The notes: generated by a model from the letters alone, not told the origin. A DNA stretch of 64,000 bases from Rhizobacter sp. Root1238 (GCF_001425825.1 NZ_LMDM01000012.1:207582-271581), one strand, 5' to 3'; counted from the first letter of the stretch, positions 16,440-29,043 are shown. A program made the numbers and translations.

Positions 16440-17107
16440 TCGATCCTCCCGTCGCGCAGCGCCACCGTGCGGTCGCAGCGTTTCGTGAGGCGCGCATCGT
16501 GCGTCGCGATGACGAACGCGGCGCCTTCGGCATGGCCGCGCTCGCGCATCAGTGCGAGCACCTGGTCGGCGGTGGCGGAGTCGAGGCTCGCGGTCGGCTC
16601 GTCGGCGATCACGAGCTTCGGCCGCTTGACCAGCGCGCGTGCGATCGCGACGCGCTGGCGCTGCCCGCCCGACAGTGCGTCGGGCCGGTGACCGGCATGG
16701 TCGTGCAATCCGACCGCGGCCAGTTGCGCGGCGACACGCTCGCGCCGTTCGGCCGCCGGCACGCCGGCGATGAACAGCGGGTAGTCGACGTTCTCGGCCA
16801 CCGTCATCACCGGCACCAGGTTGAAGCCCTGGAACACGAAGCCGAGCGCATCGCGGCGCAGCAGCGTCCGCTGCACCTCGTCCAGGCCAGCCACGGGCCG
16901 GCCGCCGATCGCGATCTCGCCGGCATCGGCGGTGTCGATCAGGCCGCACAGGTTCAGCAGGGTGCTCTTGCCGCTGCCCGAGGGGCCGGTCAGCGCGAGC
17001 AACTCGCCGCGCGCGACCGCGAGGTCCACGCCCTGCAGAGCCGGGATCAGGTGCGACCCGAGCCGGTAGCTCTTGCGCACGCCGCGCAGTTCGACGGCCG
17101 CATTCAT
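16436..17107 (-). CDS. ABC transporter ATP-binding protein, LolD/MacB type
   Basis: A 223-residue ATPase of the LolD/MacB/FtsE group. Walker A is TGPSGSGKST, the Q-loop FVFQGFNLVPVMTVAENV, signature LSGGQRQRVAIARAL, Walker B KLVIADEPTASLD, and the switch histidine lies in VIATHDARL. It energises the permease encoded immediately downstream. Its ribosome binding site (GAGGGG) and start codon lie inside a truncated copy of a dispersed intergenic repeat (17105-17153), which fills the whole gap to the upstream gene. This raises the possibility that the repeat inserted here and supplied the present start. Confidence 0.95.
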   Translation of the reverse strand: MNAAVELRGVRKSYRLGSHLIPALQGVDLAVARGELLALTGPSGSGKSTLLNLCGLIDTADAGEIAIGGRPVAGLDEVQRTLLRRDALGFVFQGFNLVPVMTVAENVDYPLFIAGVPAAERRERVAAQLAAVGLHDHAGHRPDALSGGQRQRVAIARALVKRPKLVIADEPTASLDSATADQVLALMRERGHAEGAAFVIATHDARLTKRCDRTVALRDGRIE

Positions 17108-17153
17108 GACGACCCCTCGCTCGCCTGGAGAGCGGCCCGGCGCTCGGCCCGCC
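17105..17153 (-). repeat. Dispersed repeat, copy C (internally deleted)
   Basis: Read on the minus strand it begins GGCGGGCCGAGCGCCGGGCC and ends GCGAGGGGTCGTCATG, matching both ends of copy A (42903-42989) but lacking the middle roughly 40 bases. It lies exactly between two operon genes and its terminal GAGGGG and ATG serve the ABC ATPase gene. Confidence 0.75.
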
Positions 17154-17798
17154 TCACGACGGCAGGCCTTGCAGCGCCGCCTTCGCGTGCTCGGCCTGCG
17201 GCGCGCCGTGCTGCACCACCTGCTCGTAGAAGCGACGCGCATCGGCCACGCGGTTCTCCTTCGCGGCCTGCGCGCCGGCGCGCATCCACACCGAGGCCTG
17301 GAACGGCAATGGCGCCTGCGCGAGCAGCGGGCTGGCCAGCACCTCGGCCAGCAACGCGTTGCCGCGTGCGCCGCGGTGCATGAAGTCGGGCACCGCGAGG
17401 AAGGTGCTGGCCGCGACGAAGCGCGTCTCCAGGCTGGCCGGCGTGCCGTGCTGACCGATCGCATCGTGTACCGGCGTCAGCAGCGCGAGCGCCTTGTCGA
17501 GCATCGCGAGGCCGTCCTCGGCGAAGCCCATCTTCTTCCACGGCAGCAGCGTCGTGCGGGCCTTCATCGCGATGGCGGCGCCGCTGTAGGCCATCAGCAC
17601 CGGACTTGTCGGCTCGGCCTGTTGCAGCTTGTCGAAGGCTTCGGCCGCGTCGTCGACGGCGGCCTTGTCGCCGGCCATGCCCTGGTTGAAGCGCTGGAAC
17701 GCGGGCTGGAATTGCGTGTCGGGTGCGGCCTGGCTGGTGGCGAGCAGCAGCGAGAGCGCGGCCGAGGCCAGCGCGCGCGGAACGAAGGAAGCAGGCAT
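17154..17798 (-). CDS. Exported alpha-helical protein heading the ABC export operon
   Basis: A 214-residue protein with a signal peptide (VPRALASAALSLLLATSQA-AP) and an all-helical mature domain (FQRFNQGMAGDKAAVDDAAE, DARRFYEQVVQHGAPQAEHA) that resembles degenerate TPR or helical solenoid repeats. I do not recognise a named family. It is the promoter-proximal gene of the operon with the ABC transporter, the LolA-like protein and the barrel protein, so an accessory periplasmic role in that system is inferred. GGAGA precedes the ATG at normal spacing. It is divergent from the thiamine riboswitch. Confidence 0.75.
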   Translation of the reverse strand: MPASFVPRALASAALSLLLATSQAAPDTQFQPAFQRFNQGMAGDKAAVDDAAEAFDKLQQAEPTSPVLMAYSGAAIAMKARTTLLPWKKMGFAEDGLAMLDKALALLTPVHDAIGQHGTPASLETRFVAASTFLAVPDFMHRGARGNALLAEVLASPLLAQAPLPFQASVWMRAGAQAAKENRVADARRFYEQVVQHGAPQAEHAKAALQGLPS

Positions 17799-17927
17799 CG
17801 AAGTCTCCGGAGGTGGCGATGCCGTGCATCCTCGGAGCGCTGCCGCGGCCACGCAGCCGCGCTGCGACGAAACGGCACGGGCCGGCGCCAGATGCCGCAA
17901 AGCTGGCGCGAGCAACGTTCCGTGTCC

Positions 17928-17933
17928 TAGAAT
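17928..17933 (+). promoter_or_regulatory. Probable -10 element of the thiamine operon
   Basis: TAGAAT stands about 7 bases before the expected 5' end of the TPP aptamer. No convincing -35 hexamer is visible at 16-18 bases upstream. The position relative to the aptamer is the main support. Confidence 0.45.
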
Positions 17934-17943
17934 CCACCCGCTT

Positions 17944-20001
<2,058 letters not shown>

Positions 20002-20003
20002 GC

Positions 20004-21056
20004 ATGGCCGCCGACGACGAGGTGCTGATCGCCGGTGCGGGCCTCGCCGGCCGGCTGTGCGCCTGGCGCTATGCGCGCGCCGGCCGCCGGGTGCGGCTGT
20101 TCGATGCGGCGCGCCGCGACGACGCGCGCTCGGCCAGCGCGGTGGCCGCGGCGATGCTGTCGCCGCTGGCCGAGCTGGCGGTGGCCGATGCGCAGGTGCA
20201 TGCGCTCGCGCTGCAGGCGATGGTGCTGTGGCCCGACTGGCTGCTCGCGCTGCAGGCCGACAGCGGCCGGCCGGTGTACTTCCGGCGCGCCGGCACGCTG
20301 GTCGTGGCGCATGCGGCCGACGGCGGCAGCCTCGACCATTTCGAGCGCGTGCTGCGGCACAAGCTGGCGCCGGCGGAGCAGCACGCGATCCACGGCCTCG
20401 ACGCGGCCGGCATCGCCGCGCACGAGCCGGCGCTCGAAGGCCGCTTCGCGCGCGGCCTGCTGCTGGCCGGCGAGGGGCAGATCGCCAATGACGAGCTGCT
20501 CGCCGCGTTGGCGCGCGCGCTCGACCGCTTTCGCGTGCACTGGCACCAGGACGAGCCGGTGCAGCAGCTGCACGCCGGCGGGCTGCGCACTGCGCAGGGC
20601 GAGTTCCGCGCGCCGCTGGTGATCGACACGCGCGGCCTCGGTGCGCGCAGCGACTGGCCGGGGCTGCGCGGCGTGCGTGGCGAGATCCTCAGTGTCGAAT
20701 GCGACGGCATCGCGCTGCAGCGGCCGGTGCGGCTGATGCACCCGCGCTATCAGCTGTACGTGGCGCCGCGGCCGAAGCAGCGCTTCATCGTCGGCGCGAC
20801 CGAGCTCGAATCGGAAGACGCCGGCCCGCCCAGCCTGCGTTCGGTGCTGGAGCTGGGCAGCGCGCTGTACAGCCTGCACCCAGCCTTTGCCGAAGCGCGC
20901 GTGCTGCGCATCGACGCGGCACTGCGGCCGGCGCTCGACGACCACCGGCCGCAGCTGCGCCGTCACGACGGCGTCTGGCAACTCAACGGGCTGTACCGCC
21001 ACGGCTACCTGTGCGCACCGGCACTGGTCGACCAACTGCTCCAGGAGACGACGTGA
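20004..21056 (+). CDS. thiO: FAD-dependent glycine oxidase of thiazole synthesis
   Basis: ThiO oxidises glycine to the imine used by ThiG. The 350-residue protein has an N-terminal dinucleotide fold [20 protein letters not shown] and a DAO-type C-terminal part with [20 protein letters not shown] and [12 protein letters not shown], the usual end of glycine/D-amino-acid oxidases. Located between thiC and thiS, the standard betaproteobacterial position. The stop overlaps the thiS start by one base (TGATG with the thiS ATG at 21056). ThiO in place of the anaerobic ThiH points to an aerobic lifestyle. Confidence 0.93.
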   Translation: MAADDEVLIAGAGLAGRLCAWRYARAGRRVRLFDAARRDDARSASAVAAAMLSPLAELAVADAQVHALALQAMVLWPDWLLALQADSGRPVYFRRAGTLVVAHAADGGSLDHFERVLRHKLAPAEQHAIHGLDAAGIAAHEPALEGRFARGLLLAGEGQIANDELLAALARALDRFRVHWHQDEPVQQLHAGGLRTAQGEFRAPLVIDTRGLGARSDWPGLRGVRGEILSVECDGIALQRPVRLMHPRYQLYVAPRPKQRFIVGATELESEDAGPPSLRSVLELGSALYSLHPAFAEARVLRIDAALRPALDDHRPQLRRHDGVWQLNGLYRHGYLCAPALVDQLLQETT

Positions 21057-21271
21057 TGACCGCGACGATGACCGAGGTGTCGATGAATGGCCGCCTGCTG
21101 CAGACGCCCGCGGCGACGCTCGCCGAGCTGCTGCGGCAGCAGGGCTACGACGCGCAGGCCGCGATGGCGTGCGCGATCAACCGGCAGTTCGTGCCGCGTG
21201 CGCAGTGGCCTTCGTGTGCACTGCAACCCGGCGATCGCATCGACGTGATCGCCCCCGTCACCGGAGGATGA
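21056..21271 (+). CDS. thiS: Sulfur carrier protein ThiS
   Basis: A 71-residue ubiquitin-like carrier whose C-terminus ends in GlyGly (APVTGG) and is thiocarboxylated to deliver sulfur to the thiazole. Starts at the ATG that overlaps the thiO stop and has GGAG eight bases upstream; a second ATG four codons in is less well placed. Typical segments are [19 protein letters not shown] and [16 protein letters not shown]. Sandwiched between thiO and thiG. No thiF is in the window, so activation must come from an unlinked adenylyltransferase. Confidence 0.95.
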   Translation: MTATMTEVSMNGRLLQTPAATLAELLRQQGYDAQAAMACAINRQFVPRAQWPSCALQPGDRIDVIAPVTGG

Positions 21272-21273
21272 GC

Positions 21274-22059
21274 ATGACCCCCTGGACATTGGCAGGCACC
21301 CCGCTCGCCAGCCGCCTGCTGCTCGGCACCGCGCACTACCCGTCGCCGCAGGTGCTGGCCGACGCGGTGCAGGCCAGCGGCACGCAGGTGCTGACGGTCG
21401 GCCTGCGCCGCCTGCAGCCGGAGCACGGCGGCGGCAACGCGTTCTGGCAGCGGGTGCGCGCGCTCGGCTGCCACGTGCTGCCGAACACCGCCGGCTGCCA
21501 TGGCGCGCAGGAGGCGATCACGCTGGCGCAGATGGCGCGCGAGCTGTTCGACACGCCGTGGATCAAGCTCGAGGTGATCGGCGACGACTACACGCTGCAG
21601 CCCGACCCGTTCGGCACGCTCGAGGCCGCGCGCGTGCTGGTGCGCGAGGGCTTCCAGGTGCTCGCGTACACCACCGACGACCTGGTGCTCGCGCAGCGCC
21701 TGCACGAGGCCGGCTGCGCCGCGGTGATGCCGTGGGCTGCGCCGATCGGCACCGGCCGCGGGCCGCAGAACCCGTCGGCGCTGCAGACGCTGCGCTCGCG
21801 CTTGCCGGATGCGGTGCTGATCGTCGACGCCGGCCTCGGTCGGCCGTCGCATGCGGCGCAGGTGATGGAGATGGGCTTCGACGCGGTGCTGCTGAACACT
21901 GCGGTCGCGCAGGCCGGCGACCCGGTGCGCATGGCGCGCGCGTTCGCGCAGGCGGTCGACGCCGGGCGGCTGGCCTTCAAGGCCACGCCGATGGGCGAGC
22001 GGCAGACCGCGCAGGCGTCGACACCGACGCTGGGCATGCCGTTCTGGCACCAGGCCTGA
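21274..22059 (+). CDS. thiG: Thiazole synthase
   Basis: ThiG assembles thiazole phosphate from DXP, ThiS thiocarboxylate and dehydroglycine. It is a 261-residue TIM barrel; Lys98 in [10 protein letters not shown] is the Schiff-base lysine, and [11 protein letters not shown] and [18 protein letters not shown] are the phosphate-binding loops. The ATG at 21274 has GGAGG at seven bases; an overlapping ATG at 21268 is too close to it. Usual ThiG has the wording GIGxP; here it is GLGRP, a mild variation. Fourth gene of the riboswitch operon. Confidence 0.97.
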   Translation: MTPWTLAGTPLASRLLLGTAHYPSPQVLADAVQASGTQVLTVGLRRLQPEHGGGNAFWQRVRALGCHVLPNTAGCHGAQEAITLAQMARELFDTPWIKLEVIGDDYTLQPDPFGTLEAARVLVREGFQVLAYTTDDLVLAQRLHEAGCAAVMPWAAPIGTGRGPQNPSALQTLRSRLPDAVLIVDAGLGRPSHAAQVMEMGFDAVLLNTAVAQAGDPVRMARAFAQAVDAGRLAFKATPMGERQTAQASTPTLGMPFWHQA

Positions 22060-22083
22060 ACCGGCGCTGAAGGAGACGATGCG

Positions 22084-23523
22084 ATGCGACCCTTGTTGAC
22101 GATCGCCGGGCACGACCCGGTGCACGGTGCCGGCATCACCGCCGATCTCGCAACCTGGCAGGCGATGGGGCTGCCCGGCAGCAGCGTCGTGACCGCGCTG
22201 ACGGTGCAGGGCAGCCACGGGTTGACCGCGCTGCAGCCGGCGCCGGCCGCGCTGGTGCGCGACGCGCTTCAGGCGCTGTTGCGCGACGGCGAGCCGGCCG
22301 CCATCAAGCTCGGCATGCTGGGCTCGCTGGAGGTGCTGCGCGAGGTGCAAGAGTTCGTCGCGGCGCGGCGCTGCCCGGTCGTGCTCGATCCGGTGCTCGG
22401 CGCGACCAACGGCCACGCCAGCCACGATGCCGACCGCACCGACTGGCTGGCCGCGATGCGGGCGCTGGCGCGCGAGGTCGACGTGGTCACGCCGAACCGG
22501 CCCGAGGCGCAGCAGCTGGGTGCGCTCGACGGCCCGGCCGCGGTGGTGCTGAAGGGCGGTCATGCCGATGGCGACCTTGCGATCGACGAGGTGGTCGATG
22601 GCGGCCGGCGCGCGTGGCTGTCGACACTGCGCCTGGCCGGGTCGGCGCATGGCAGCGGTTGCGTGTTCTCGGCCGCGCTGGCCGGTGCGCTCGCGCAGGG
22701 CTGGGGCGTGTTCGATGCCGCCTGCGTCGCGAAATTGCAGGTGACCGCCGGGCTGGCGCAGGCGCGCAGCGTTGGCGAGGGTCGGCCGAACACGAATGCG
22801 GCCGCGGTGGCCGACAGCACGCACCTGCCTGCGTTCCGCTGGGCCGATGGCGCCGCTGCACCGGCCTCGCCCTTCGCGCCCGTTAGCGGCCCGCTCGGCT
22901 TCTACGCGGTGCTGCCCGACGCCGACTGGATAACGCGCGCACTCGAGATGGGCGTGCGCACGCTGCAGCTGCGCCTGAAGGCCGGCAGCCTGCCGCCCGC
23001 TGAACTGCAGGCGCAGCTGCGCGCGGCGGTGCGGGCGGCAAGCGAGGTGCCGGGCGCGCAGCTCTTCATCAACGACCACTGGCGCGAGGCGCTGGCGCTG
23101 GGTGCGTACGGCGTGCACCTCGGCCAGGAGGACATCGCCACGGCCGATCTCGGCGCGATCCAGTCGGCAGGGGTTCGCCTGGGCATCAGTTCGCACACGC
23201 CGCTGGAGATGTGCCGCGCGCATGCGCTTCGCCCGTCGTACATCGCCATCGGGCCGGTCTACCCGACAACGCTGAAGGCGATGGCCTACGAGCCGGTCGG
23301 GCTGCAGCGGCTGGCGCGGTGGGCTTCGTGGCTGAAGCCGGCGTACCCGGTGGTCGCGATCGGCGGCATCAGCCTGGAACGCGCATCGCAGCTGGCGTCC
23401 ACCGGCGTCGATTCGATCGCGGTCGTCAGCGCGCTGACGCAGGCCCGGGATCCAGCCGCGGCAGCGCGAGCCTTCCTCCGGCTTGCGGGACAAGGCCTGC
23501 TATCGACGGCGAAGGCCGAGTGA
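22084..23523 (+). CDS. thiDE: Fused HMP-phosphate kinase / thiamine phosphate synthase
   Basis: A 479-residue bifunctional enzyme. Residues about 1-250 are ThiD (LTIAGHDPVHGAGITADLAT at the N-terminus, AHGSGCVFSAALAGAL as the anion-hole/active-site segment), phosphorylating HMP-P. Residues about 275-479 are ThiE (LQLRLKAGSLPPAELQAQLR, FINDHWREALALGAYGVHLG, AIGPVYPTTLKA, VVAIGGISLERASQ), coupling HMP-PP with thiazole phosphate. In ThiD the usual AGxDxSGGAG is GHDPVHGAG, seen in betaproteobacterial fusions. Together with the upstream genes it completes de novo thiamine monophosphate synthesis apart from unlinked factors. The last 24 bases overlap the convergent gene at 23500. Confidence 0.95.
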   Translation: MRPLLTIAGHDPVHGAGITADLATWQAMGLPGSSVVTALTVQGSHGLTALQPAPAALVRDALQALLRDGEPAAIKLGMLGSLEVLREVQEFVAARRCPVVLDPVLGATNGHASHDADRTDWLAAMRALAREVDVVTPNRPEAQQLGALDGPAAVVLKGGHADGDLAIDEVVDGGRRAWLSTLRLAGSAHGSGCVFSAALAGALAQGWGVFDAACVAKLQVTAGLAQARSVGEGRPNTNAAAVADSTHLPAFRWADGAAAPASPFAPVSGPLGFYAVLPDADWITRALEMGVRTLQLRLKAGSLPPAELQAQLRAAVRAASEVPGAQLFINDHWREALALGAYGVHLGQEDIATADLGAIQSAGVRLGISSHTPLEMCRAHALRPSYIAIGPVYPTTLKAMAYEPVGLQRLARWASWLKPAYPVVAIGGISLERASQLASTGVDSIAVVSALTQARDPAAAARAFLRLAGQGLLSTAKAE

Positions 23524-24327
23524 ATTCAGCGTCTGGTCGCACCACTGAACCAGCGCCTCGTGCAGATCGGCTGCCTCCCGCATGCCACTCAGCTGCTCGC
23601 TCCTCCAATCTTCCCAGTGGACGGTGGCGCACATTTCCAGGCGAACCTCATCGCGGGTCATTTCGCCATGGATGGAGGCGTTCGCCAGGGCAGTCACGAG
23701 AGACTCCCTTTGAACCTCGACCGTGTCCGCGTGGTTCTGCACCGGGTTCCGCCGTGGTCGCTTGGCCCATGACGGCGGCAACACCGATTCCGGCGCCACC
23801 TGACCGGTGCGCCGGGCCTGCACGAGGCGCAGCGTCTGCACCGTGTTGCGCAACGCGCTTTGCAGGTCGTTGCACTGCGTGAGGCTGAGCGTCGGGCCGT
23901 GTGCCAGCGTCAACATTTCCGAACTGGGTCGGTCGGGGTACAAGGCCAGCATCGCCGACAGCAAGGCCATTCGGTGCCAGGCCGGGTTCTCGAAGGACGG
24001 CCAGTGCACGGGCTGCCTGCAACAGGCGAAGAAGACGTCTTTCACGCGCTCCGGATGGTCCTCGAAAGCCGGTGCGAACAGGTCGAAACACGCCTGAGGC
24101 GACACATCCACGCCTTCCGGGAGGCTGCTTTTCAGCTGCCCGACACACTCGAAAATCAACTCGGCGGCTTCGGCCGCCCAATGATGCGACGAGCTGTCGG
24201 CCAGCATCTTCTTCAGCTTCTTGGCGGCAGGCACCGGCTCTGCAGCGCTTTCCGGCCCGGCGTGATCGTCGGCGTGCTGGAGCGGTGTCGGGAAAAGGGA
24301 ACGGGGCGGAAGGTGTCGGAGGCTCAT
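23500..24327 (-). CDS. Hypothetical protein (275 aa), unrecognised
   Basis: A 275-residue soluble protein without signal peptide or membrane segment. It has a disordered N-terminus (about 1-40) and a helical body with several Cys and Trp residues (ECVGQLKSSLPEGVDVSPQA, ACCRQPVHWPSFENPAWHRM, HWEDWRSEQLSGMREAADLH). Codon use is a little less GC-biased than its neighbours, which may mean more recent arrival. I do not recognise the family. It converges on thiDE with a 24-base overlap and is separated by 116 bases from exbD on the same strand. Confidence 0.65.
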   Translation of the reverse strand: MSLRHLPPRSLFPTPLQHADDHAGPESAAEPVPAAKKLKKMLADSSSHHWAAEAAELIFECVGQLKSSLPEGVDVSPQACFDLFAPAFEDHPERVKDVFFACCRQPVHWPSFENPAWHRMALLSAMLALYPDRPSSEMLTLAHGPTLSLTQCNDLQSALRNTVQTLRLVQARRTGQVAPESVLPPSWAKRPRRNPVQNHADTVEVQRESLVTALANASIHGEMTRDEVRLEMCATVHWEDWRSEQLSGMREAADLHEALVQWCDQTLNSLGLRRR

Positions 24328-24443
24328 CGGATGGAACTGAACATAGGGGAGCCGTCTGTGGCATTTCCCCTCCCCAGCGTTCCATGCCGGGCCCTGTCAG
24401 CTGTACCGTCGTTGCGCGAGCAGGCGGCCGCGCTTTCCGGGGG

Positions 24444-24884
<441 letters not shown>

Positions 24885-24894
24885 GGCTTGCGCT

Positions 24895-25569
<675 letters not shown>

Positions 25570-25588
25570 GCGGGCGCGGATGCGGTGC

Positions 25589-26404
25589 TCACAGGCCCAG
25601 CACGTCGTTCATCGAGAACAGCCCGCTCGATCGCGCCGCGAGGAACCGGGCCGCCCGCAGGCTGCCCTGCGCGTAGGTGACGCGGCTCGAGCTCTTGTGG
25701 GTGATCTCGATGCGCTCGCCGGTGCCGGCGAACAGCACCGTGTGGTCGCCGACGATGTCGCCGCCGCGCACCGTCGCGAAGCCGATCGTCGACGGGTCGC
25801 GTTCGCCGGTGACGCCTTCGCGGCCGTAGACCGCGCAATCCTTCAGGTTGCGGCCCAGCGCCTTCGCGACCACCTCGCCCATCGCCAGCGCGGTGCCGCT
25901 CGGCGCATCGACCTTGTGCCGGTGGTGGGCTTCGATGACCTCGATGTCGTAGCCCTCGTTCAGCGCGCGCGCGGCCAGGTCGAGCAGCTTGAACGCGACG
26001 TTGACGCCGACGCTCATGTTCGGCGACATCATGATCGCGATGTGCCGGGCATGTTCGGCGATCGCGGCCTTCTGGTCGTCGCTGAAGCCGGTGGTGCCGA
26101 TCACCGCCTTGATGCCGAGCTCGCGGCACGCCGCCAGGTGCGCGAGCGTGCCTTCGGGGCGGGTGAAGTCGATCAGCACCTGCGCGTTGGCGAGGCCGGC
26201 GCGCAGGTCGTCGGTGATGGTCACGCCGCTGCTGCGGCCGAGCCACGCGGTGGCGTCGTGGCCCAGCGCCGGGGTGCCGGGGCGGTCGAGCGCGCCGGCG
26301 AGCACGCAGTCATCCGCGGCGGCGACCGCTTCGATCAGCATGCGCCCCATGCGACCGCTGGCGCCTGCAACTGCAATGCGCAACGGGGAAGCGCCGGCGC
26401 TCAT
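25589..26404 (-). CDS. dapB: 4-hydroxy-tetrahydrodipicolinate reductase
   Basis: DapB reduces hydroxytetrahydrodipicolinate in lysine and diaminopimelate synthesis. The 271-residue protein has the nucleotide-binding [10 protein letters not shown] (near residue 14) and the substrate-binding signature [16 protein letters not shown] with its His/Lys pair. Its ATG overlaps the bamE stop as ATGA, coupling a cell-envelope assembly gene to a peptidoglycan-precursor gene. This bamE-dapB arrangement is typical for betaproteobacteria. Confidence 0.98.
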   Translation of the reverse strand: MSAGASPLRIAVAGASGRMGRMLIEAVAAADDCVLAGALDRPGTPALGHDATAWLGRSSGVTITDDLRAGLANAQVLIDFTRPEGTLAHLAACRELGIKAVIGTTGFSDDQKAAIAEHARHIAIMMSPNMSVGVNVAFKLLDLAARALNEGYDIEVIEAHHRHKVDAPSGTALAMGEVVAKALGRNLKDCAVYGREGVTGERDPSTIGFATVRGGDIVGDHTVLFAGTGERIEITHKSSSRVTYAQGSLRAARFLAARSSGLFSMNDVLGL

Positions 26405-26922
26405 GAGCGCTCGAGCGGCGGATAGGCGCGGACCGGGCCTTCGGGCGCCGACGCGGCGGGCTCGGGCGGCTTCGGCGGCACCGGCAACGCCTTCAGCTGC
26501 TCTTCGGTCAGCGCGAGCGGCGGCGCATTGCGCGAGGTCTTGAAGGTGTCGATCGATTCGACGAATTCGCGCTCGCCGGGCAGCTCGGGGGCGTTGATGC
26601 TGACCATCTTGTCGCCGTCGAACAGCACGACGACGCTGCGCTGCTGCGGCTCGGCGCCCTGGCGCTTGATCGTGAAGACGTAATCCCAGCGGTTCGCGTG
26701 GAAGGTGTCGGTCAGCAGCGGCGAGCCGAGCACGTCGCGCACCTGGGCACGGGTCAGGCCGGGTTTCACGACGGCCACCTGCTCCTTGGTCAGCACGTTG
26801 CCCTGCACGACCTCGACGCGGTAGGGCGTGATCACGCCCAGGAAGTTGTCCGAGGATTGCAGCGAACTGCAGCCGGCGAGGGACGCCGCGGCTGCCAGCG
26901 CCAGGAACGGGAAAGAACGCAT
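26401..26922 (-). CDS. bamE: Outer membrane assembly lipoprotein BamE (OmlA/SmpA)
   Basis: A 173-residue lipoprotein with lipobox LAGC (Cys18) and the SmpA/OmlA domain ([36 protein letters not shown]). It is a subunit of the Bam complex that inserts outer-membrane barrels. The proline-rich tail after about residue 145 is longer than in E. coli BamE (113 residues). ATG at 26922 was chosen for the lipobox position. Divergent from fur, a pairing conserved in beta- and gammaproteobacteria. Confidence 0.95.
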   Translation of the reverse strand: MRSFPFLALAAAASLAGCSSLQSSDNFLGVITPYRVEVVQGNVLTKEQVAVVKPGLTRAQVRDVLGSPLLTDTFHANRWDYVFTIKRQGAEPQQRSVVVLFDGDKMVSINAPELPGEREFVESIDTFKTSRNAPPLALTEEQLKALPVPPKPPEPAASAPEGPVRAYPPLERS

Positions 26923-27040
26923 GGTGATGTGCGTGCGCGCCGGGAGGCGGGCATCAACCTCGATATGATCCGACGATTCTAGCGGGTGGTCCCGGCCGCC
27001 CGACCTGCCGTGCCACCGAGAAGCGTCACCGAGATCTGCC

Positions 27041-27466
27041 ATGTCCAATGCCGACGAACTCAAGAGCAGCGGCCTGAAGGCCACGCTGCCCCGCATCAAG
27101 ATCCTGGACGTGTTCCAGAACACCTCGCAACGGCACATGACCGCCGAGGACGTCTACAAGGCCCTGCTGACCGAAGGGGCCGACATCGGCCTGGCCACCG
27201 TGTACCGCGTGCTGATGCAGTTCGAGCAGGCCGGCATCCTGTCGCGCAACCACTTCGAGTCGGGCAAGGCGGTGTTCGAGCTCAACGAGGGCAAGCACCA
27301 CGACCACCTGGTCTGCCTCGACTGCGGCAAGGTCGAGGAGTTCTACGACGCCGAGATCGAGAAGCGGCAGAAGAACATCGCGCACACGCGCGGCTTCGAG
27401 CTGCAGGACCATGCGCTCGCGCTCTACGCCGTCTGCACGAAGAAGAACTGCGAGAACAAGAAGTAG
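27041..27466 (+). CDS. fur: Ferric uptake regulator
   Basis: A 141-residue Fur repressor: winged helix ([39 protein letters not shown]) and a dimerisation/metal domain with [18 protein letters not shown], which includes the first CX2C; a second Cys pair is in [11 protein letters not shown]. Represses iron uptake genes when iron is plentiful. Divergent from bamE across 118 bases. It converges with hprK; the hairpin at 27475-27504 lies at the junction. Confidence 0.98.
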   Translation: MSNADELKSSGLKATLPRIKILDVFQNTSQRHMTAEDVYKALLTEGADIGLATVYRVLMQFEQAGILSRNHFESGKAVFELNEGKHHDHLVCLDCGKVEEFYDAEIEKRQKNIAHTRGFELQDHALALYAVCTKKNCENKK

Positions 27467-27474
27467 CCGGGGGG

Positions 27475-27504
27475 CAGCCCGGCACCCGGATGGCGATCCG
27501 GGCT
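27475..27504. terminator. Hairpin at the fur/hprK convergence
   Basis: CAGCCCGG is mirrored by CCGGGCT, and CGGAT by ATCCG inside it, giving a long imperfect stem between the two convergent stops. There is no T-run on either strand, so it may be a bidirectional but weak terminator. Confidence 0.4.
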
Positions 27505-28459
27505 ACGAGAAATCGGGGTTCTGCATCGCGCGCTGGTGGCGCTCGATGAACTCGCGGTAGGTGTCGATGCCGCGCAGCTGCAGGATGGTGTTGCGCACCG
27601 CGGCTTCGACCAGCACCGCCAGGTTGCGCCCGGCGTCGACCGCGATCACCACCTTGCGCACCGGCACGTTCAGGATGTCCTCGTTCAGCGGCTCGTAGGG
27701 CAGGCGCTCGAAGTCGCGGTCCAGCGTCTCCTTGCGCACCAGGTGCACGATCAGCTTCAGCCGCATCTTCCGGCGCACCGCGGTCTCGCCGAAGATCGCC
27801 TTGATGTCGAGCAGGCCGATGCCGCGCACTTCCAGCAGGTTCAGCAGCAGTTCCGGGCAGCGGCCCTCGAGGGCCGTCTGCGAGATGCGGAACAGGTCGA
27901 CCGCATCGTCGGCCACCAGCCCGTGGCCGCGCGAGATCAGCTCCAGCCCCAGCTCGCTCTTGCCGAGGCCCGATTCGCCGGTGAGCAGCACGCCGACGCC
28001 GAGGATGTCCATGAACACGCCATGGCGCGTCGTGCGCTCGGCAAACAGCTGGCTCAGGTAGCCGCGCACCACGTCGATCACGTGGCCGGCCGATTCGTCG
28101 GTGACGAACAGCGGGATGTCGGCGCGGTCGCACAGCGCGACCAGCCGGTTCGGCGGGATCTGCTTGTCGGCGACGATCACCACCGGCGGCTCCAGCGTCA
28201 CGATGCGCTGGATGCGGCGCTCCTGGTCTTCCGGCGACGCGTCCTGCAGGTAGGCGACCTCGCGGCGGCCGACGATCTGCACGCGGTACGGGTGGATGTA
28301 GTTCAGGTAGCCGACCAGGTCGGCGGCCGATTGCGCGTTGCGCACCGCGGCCTCGTCGAAACGGCGTTCCGGGTGGGCGTGTCCGGCGATCCATTCCCAG
28401 CGCAGCGCCGGGCGGTGTTCCTCGAACAGCGCTTCCGCGCTGATGACCGACGGTTTCAC
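27503..28459 (-). CDS. hprK: HPr kinase/phosphorylase
   Basis: A 318-residue enzyme that phosphorylates and dephosphorylates HPr on a serine. The C-terminal kinase domain contains the Walker [17 protein letters not shown] (around residue 150) and the family signature [15 protein letters not shown]. In betaproteobacteria it belongs to an incomplete PTS used for regulation rather than sugar import. Lies 31 bases downstream of ptsN on the same strand, and both likely share the promoter upstream of ptsN. Confidence 0.97.
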   Translation of the reverse strand: MKPSVISAEALFEEHRPALRWEWIAGHAHPERRFDEAAVRNAQSAADLVGYLNYIHPYRVQIVGRREVAYLQDASPEDQERRIQRIVTLEPPVVIVADKQIPPNRLVALCDRADIPLFVTDESAGHVIDVVRGYLSQLFAERTTRHGVFMDILGVGVLLTGESGLGKSELGLELISRGHGLVADDAVDLFRISQTALEGRCPELLLNLLEVRGIGLLDIKAIFGETAVRRKMRLKLIVHLVRKETLDRDFERLPYEPLNEDILNVPVRKVVIAVDAGRNLAVLVEAAVRNTILQLRGIDTYREFIERHQRAMQNPDFS

Positions 28460-28490
28460 GCGAAGGCCCCGGCGAGCCGGCCGTGCGAGG

Positions 28491-28961
28491 TCATGCGACC
28501 GACTTCAGCGGTTCCCAATTGGAGATCAGCTCGTGGACGCGCGCCGCCGGGGCCTCGCTCTTCAGGCGCTCGCGCAGCTCGCGCTCGCTGAGCATCTCGG
28601 CGATCTCGGACAGGATCTCGAGGTGGCGCTGCGTGGCGGCTTCGGGCACCAGCAGGAAGATCAGCAGGCTGACCGGCTCGTCATCGGGGGCGTCGAACGG
28701 AATGGGCTGCTGCACGCGCACGACGGCGGCCAGCGGGTTCTTCAGCCCCTTGATGCGGCCGTGCGGGATCGCGACGCCATGGCCCAGGCCGGTGGAACCG
28801 AGGCGTTCGCGGGCAAAGAGGTTGTCGGTGACGGTGGCACGCGCGATGGCGTGCTGGTTCTCGAACAACAGCCCCGCATGCTCGAACGCACGCTTCTTGC
28901 TGGTGGCCTCCACGTCGATCAGGACGTTGGTCACGGGGAGAATGGCGGCGAGTCGGTTCAT
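28491..28961 (-). CDS. ptsN: Nitrogen-regulatory PTS EIIA component
   Basis: A 156-residue EIIA(Ntr). The phosphorylated histidine lies in [12 protein letters not shown], with [20 protein letters not shown] and [20 protein letters not shown] as conserved surroundings. Regulatory phosphoryl acceptor affecting potassium, nitrogen and envelope functions. ATG at 28961; longer frames upstream lack support. A terminator and a TATAAT lie in the 302-base gap before hpf, so ptsN-hprK is probably its own transcription unit. Confidence 0.97.
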   Translation of the reverse strand: MNRLAAILPVTNVLIDVEATSKKRAFEHAGLLFENQHAIARATVTDNLFARERLGSTGLGHGVAIPHGRIKGLKNPLAAVVRVQQPIPFDAPDDEPVSLLIFLLVPEAATQRHLEILSEIAEMLSERELRERLKSEAPAARVHELISNWEPLKSVA

Positions 28962-29043
28962 CGGCGGGTCACTTCTGGCCTCGGATGGAGGCATTCATTC
29001 GGCGATGTGCCGCGGCGGTGTGCCGCGACAGTCTTAACGGGAA

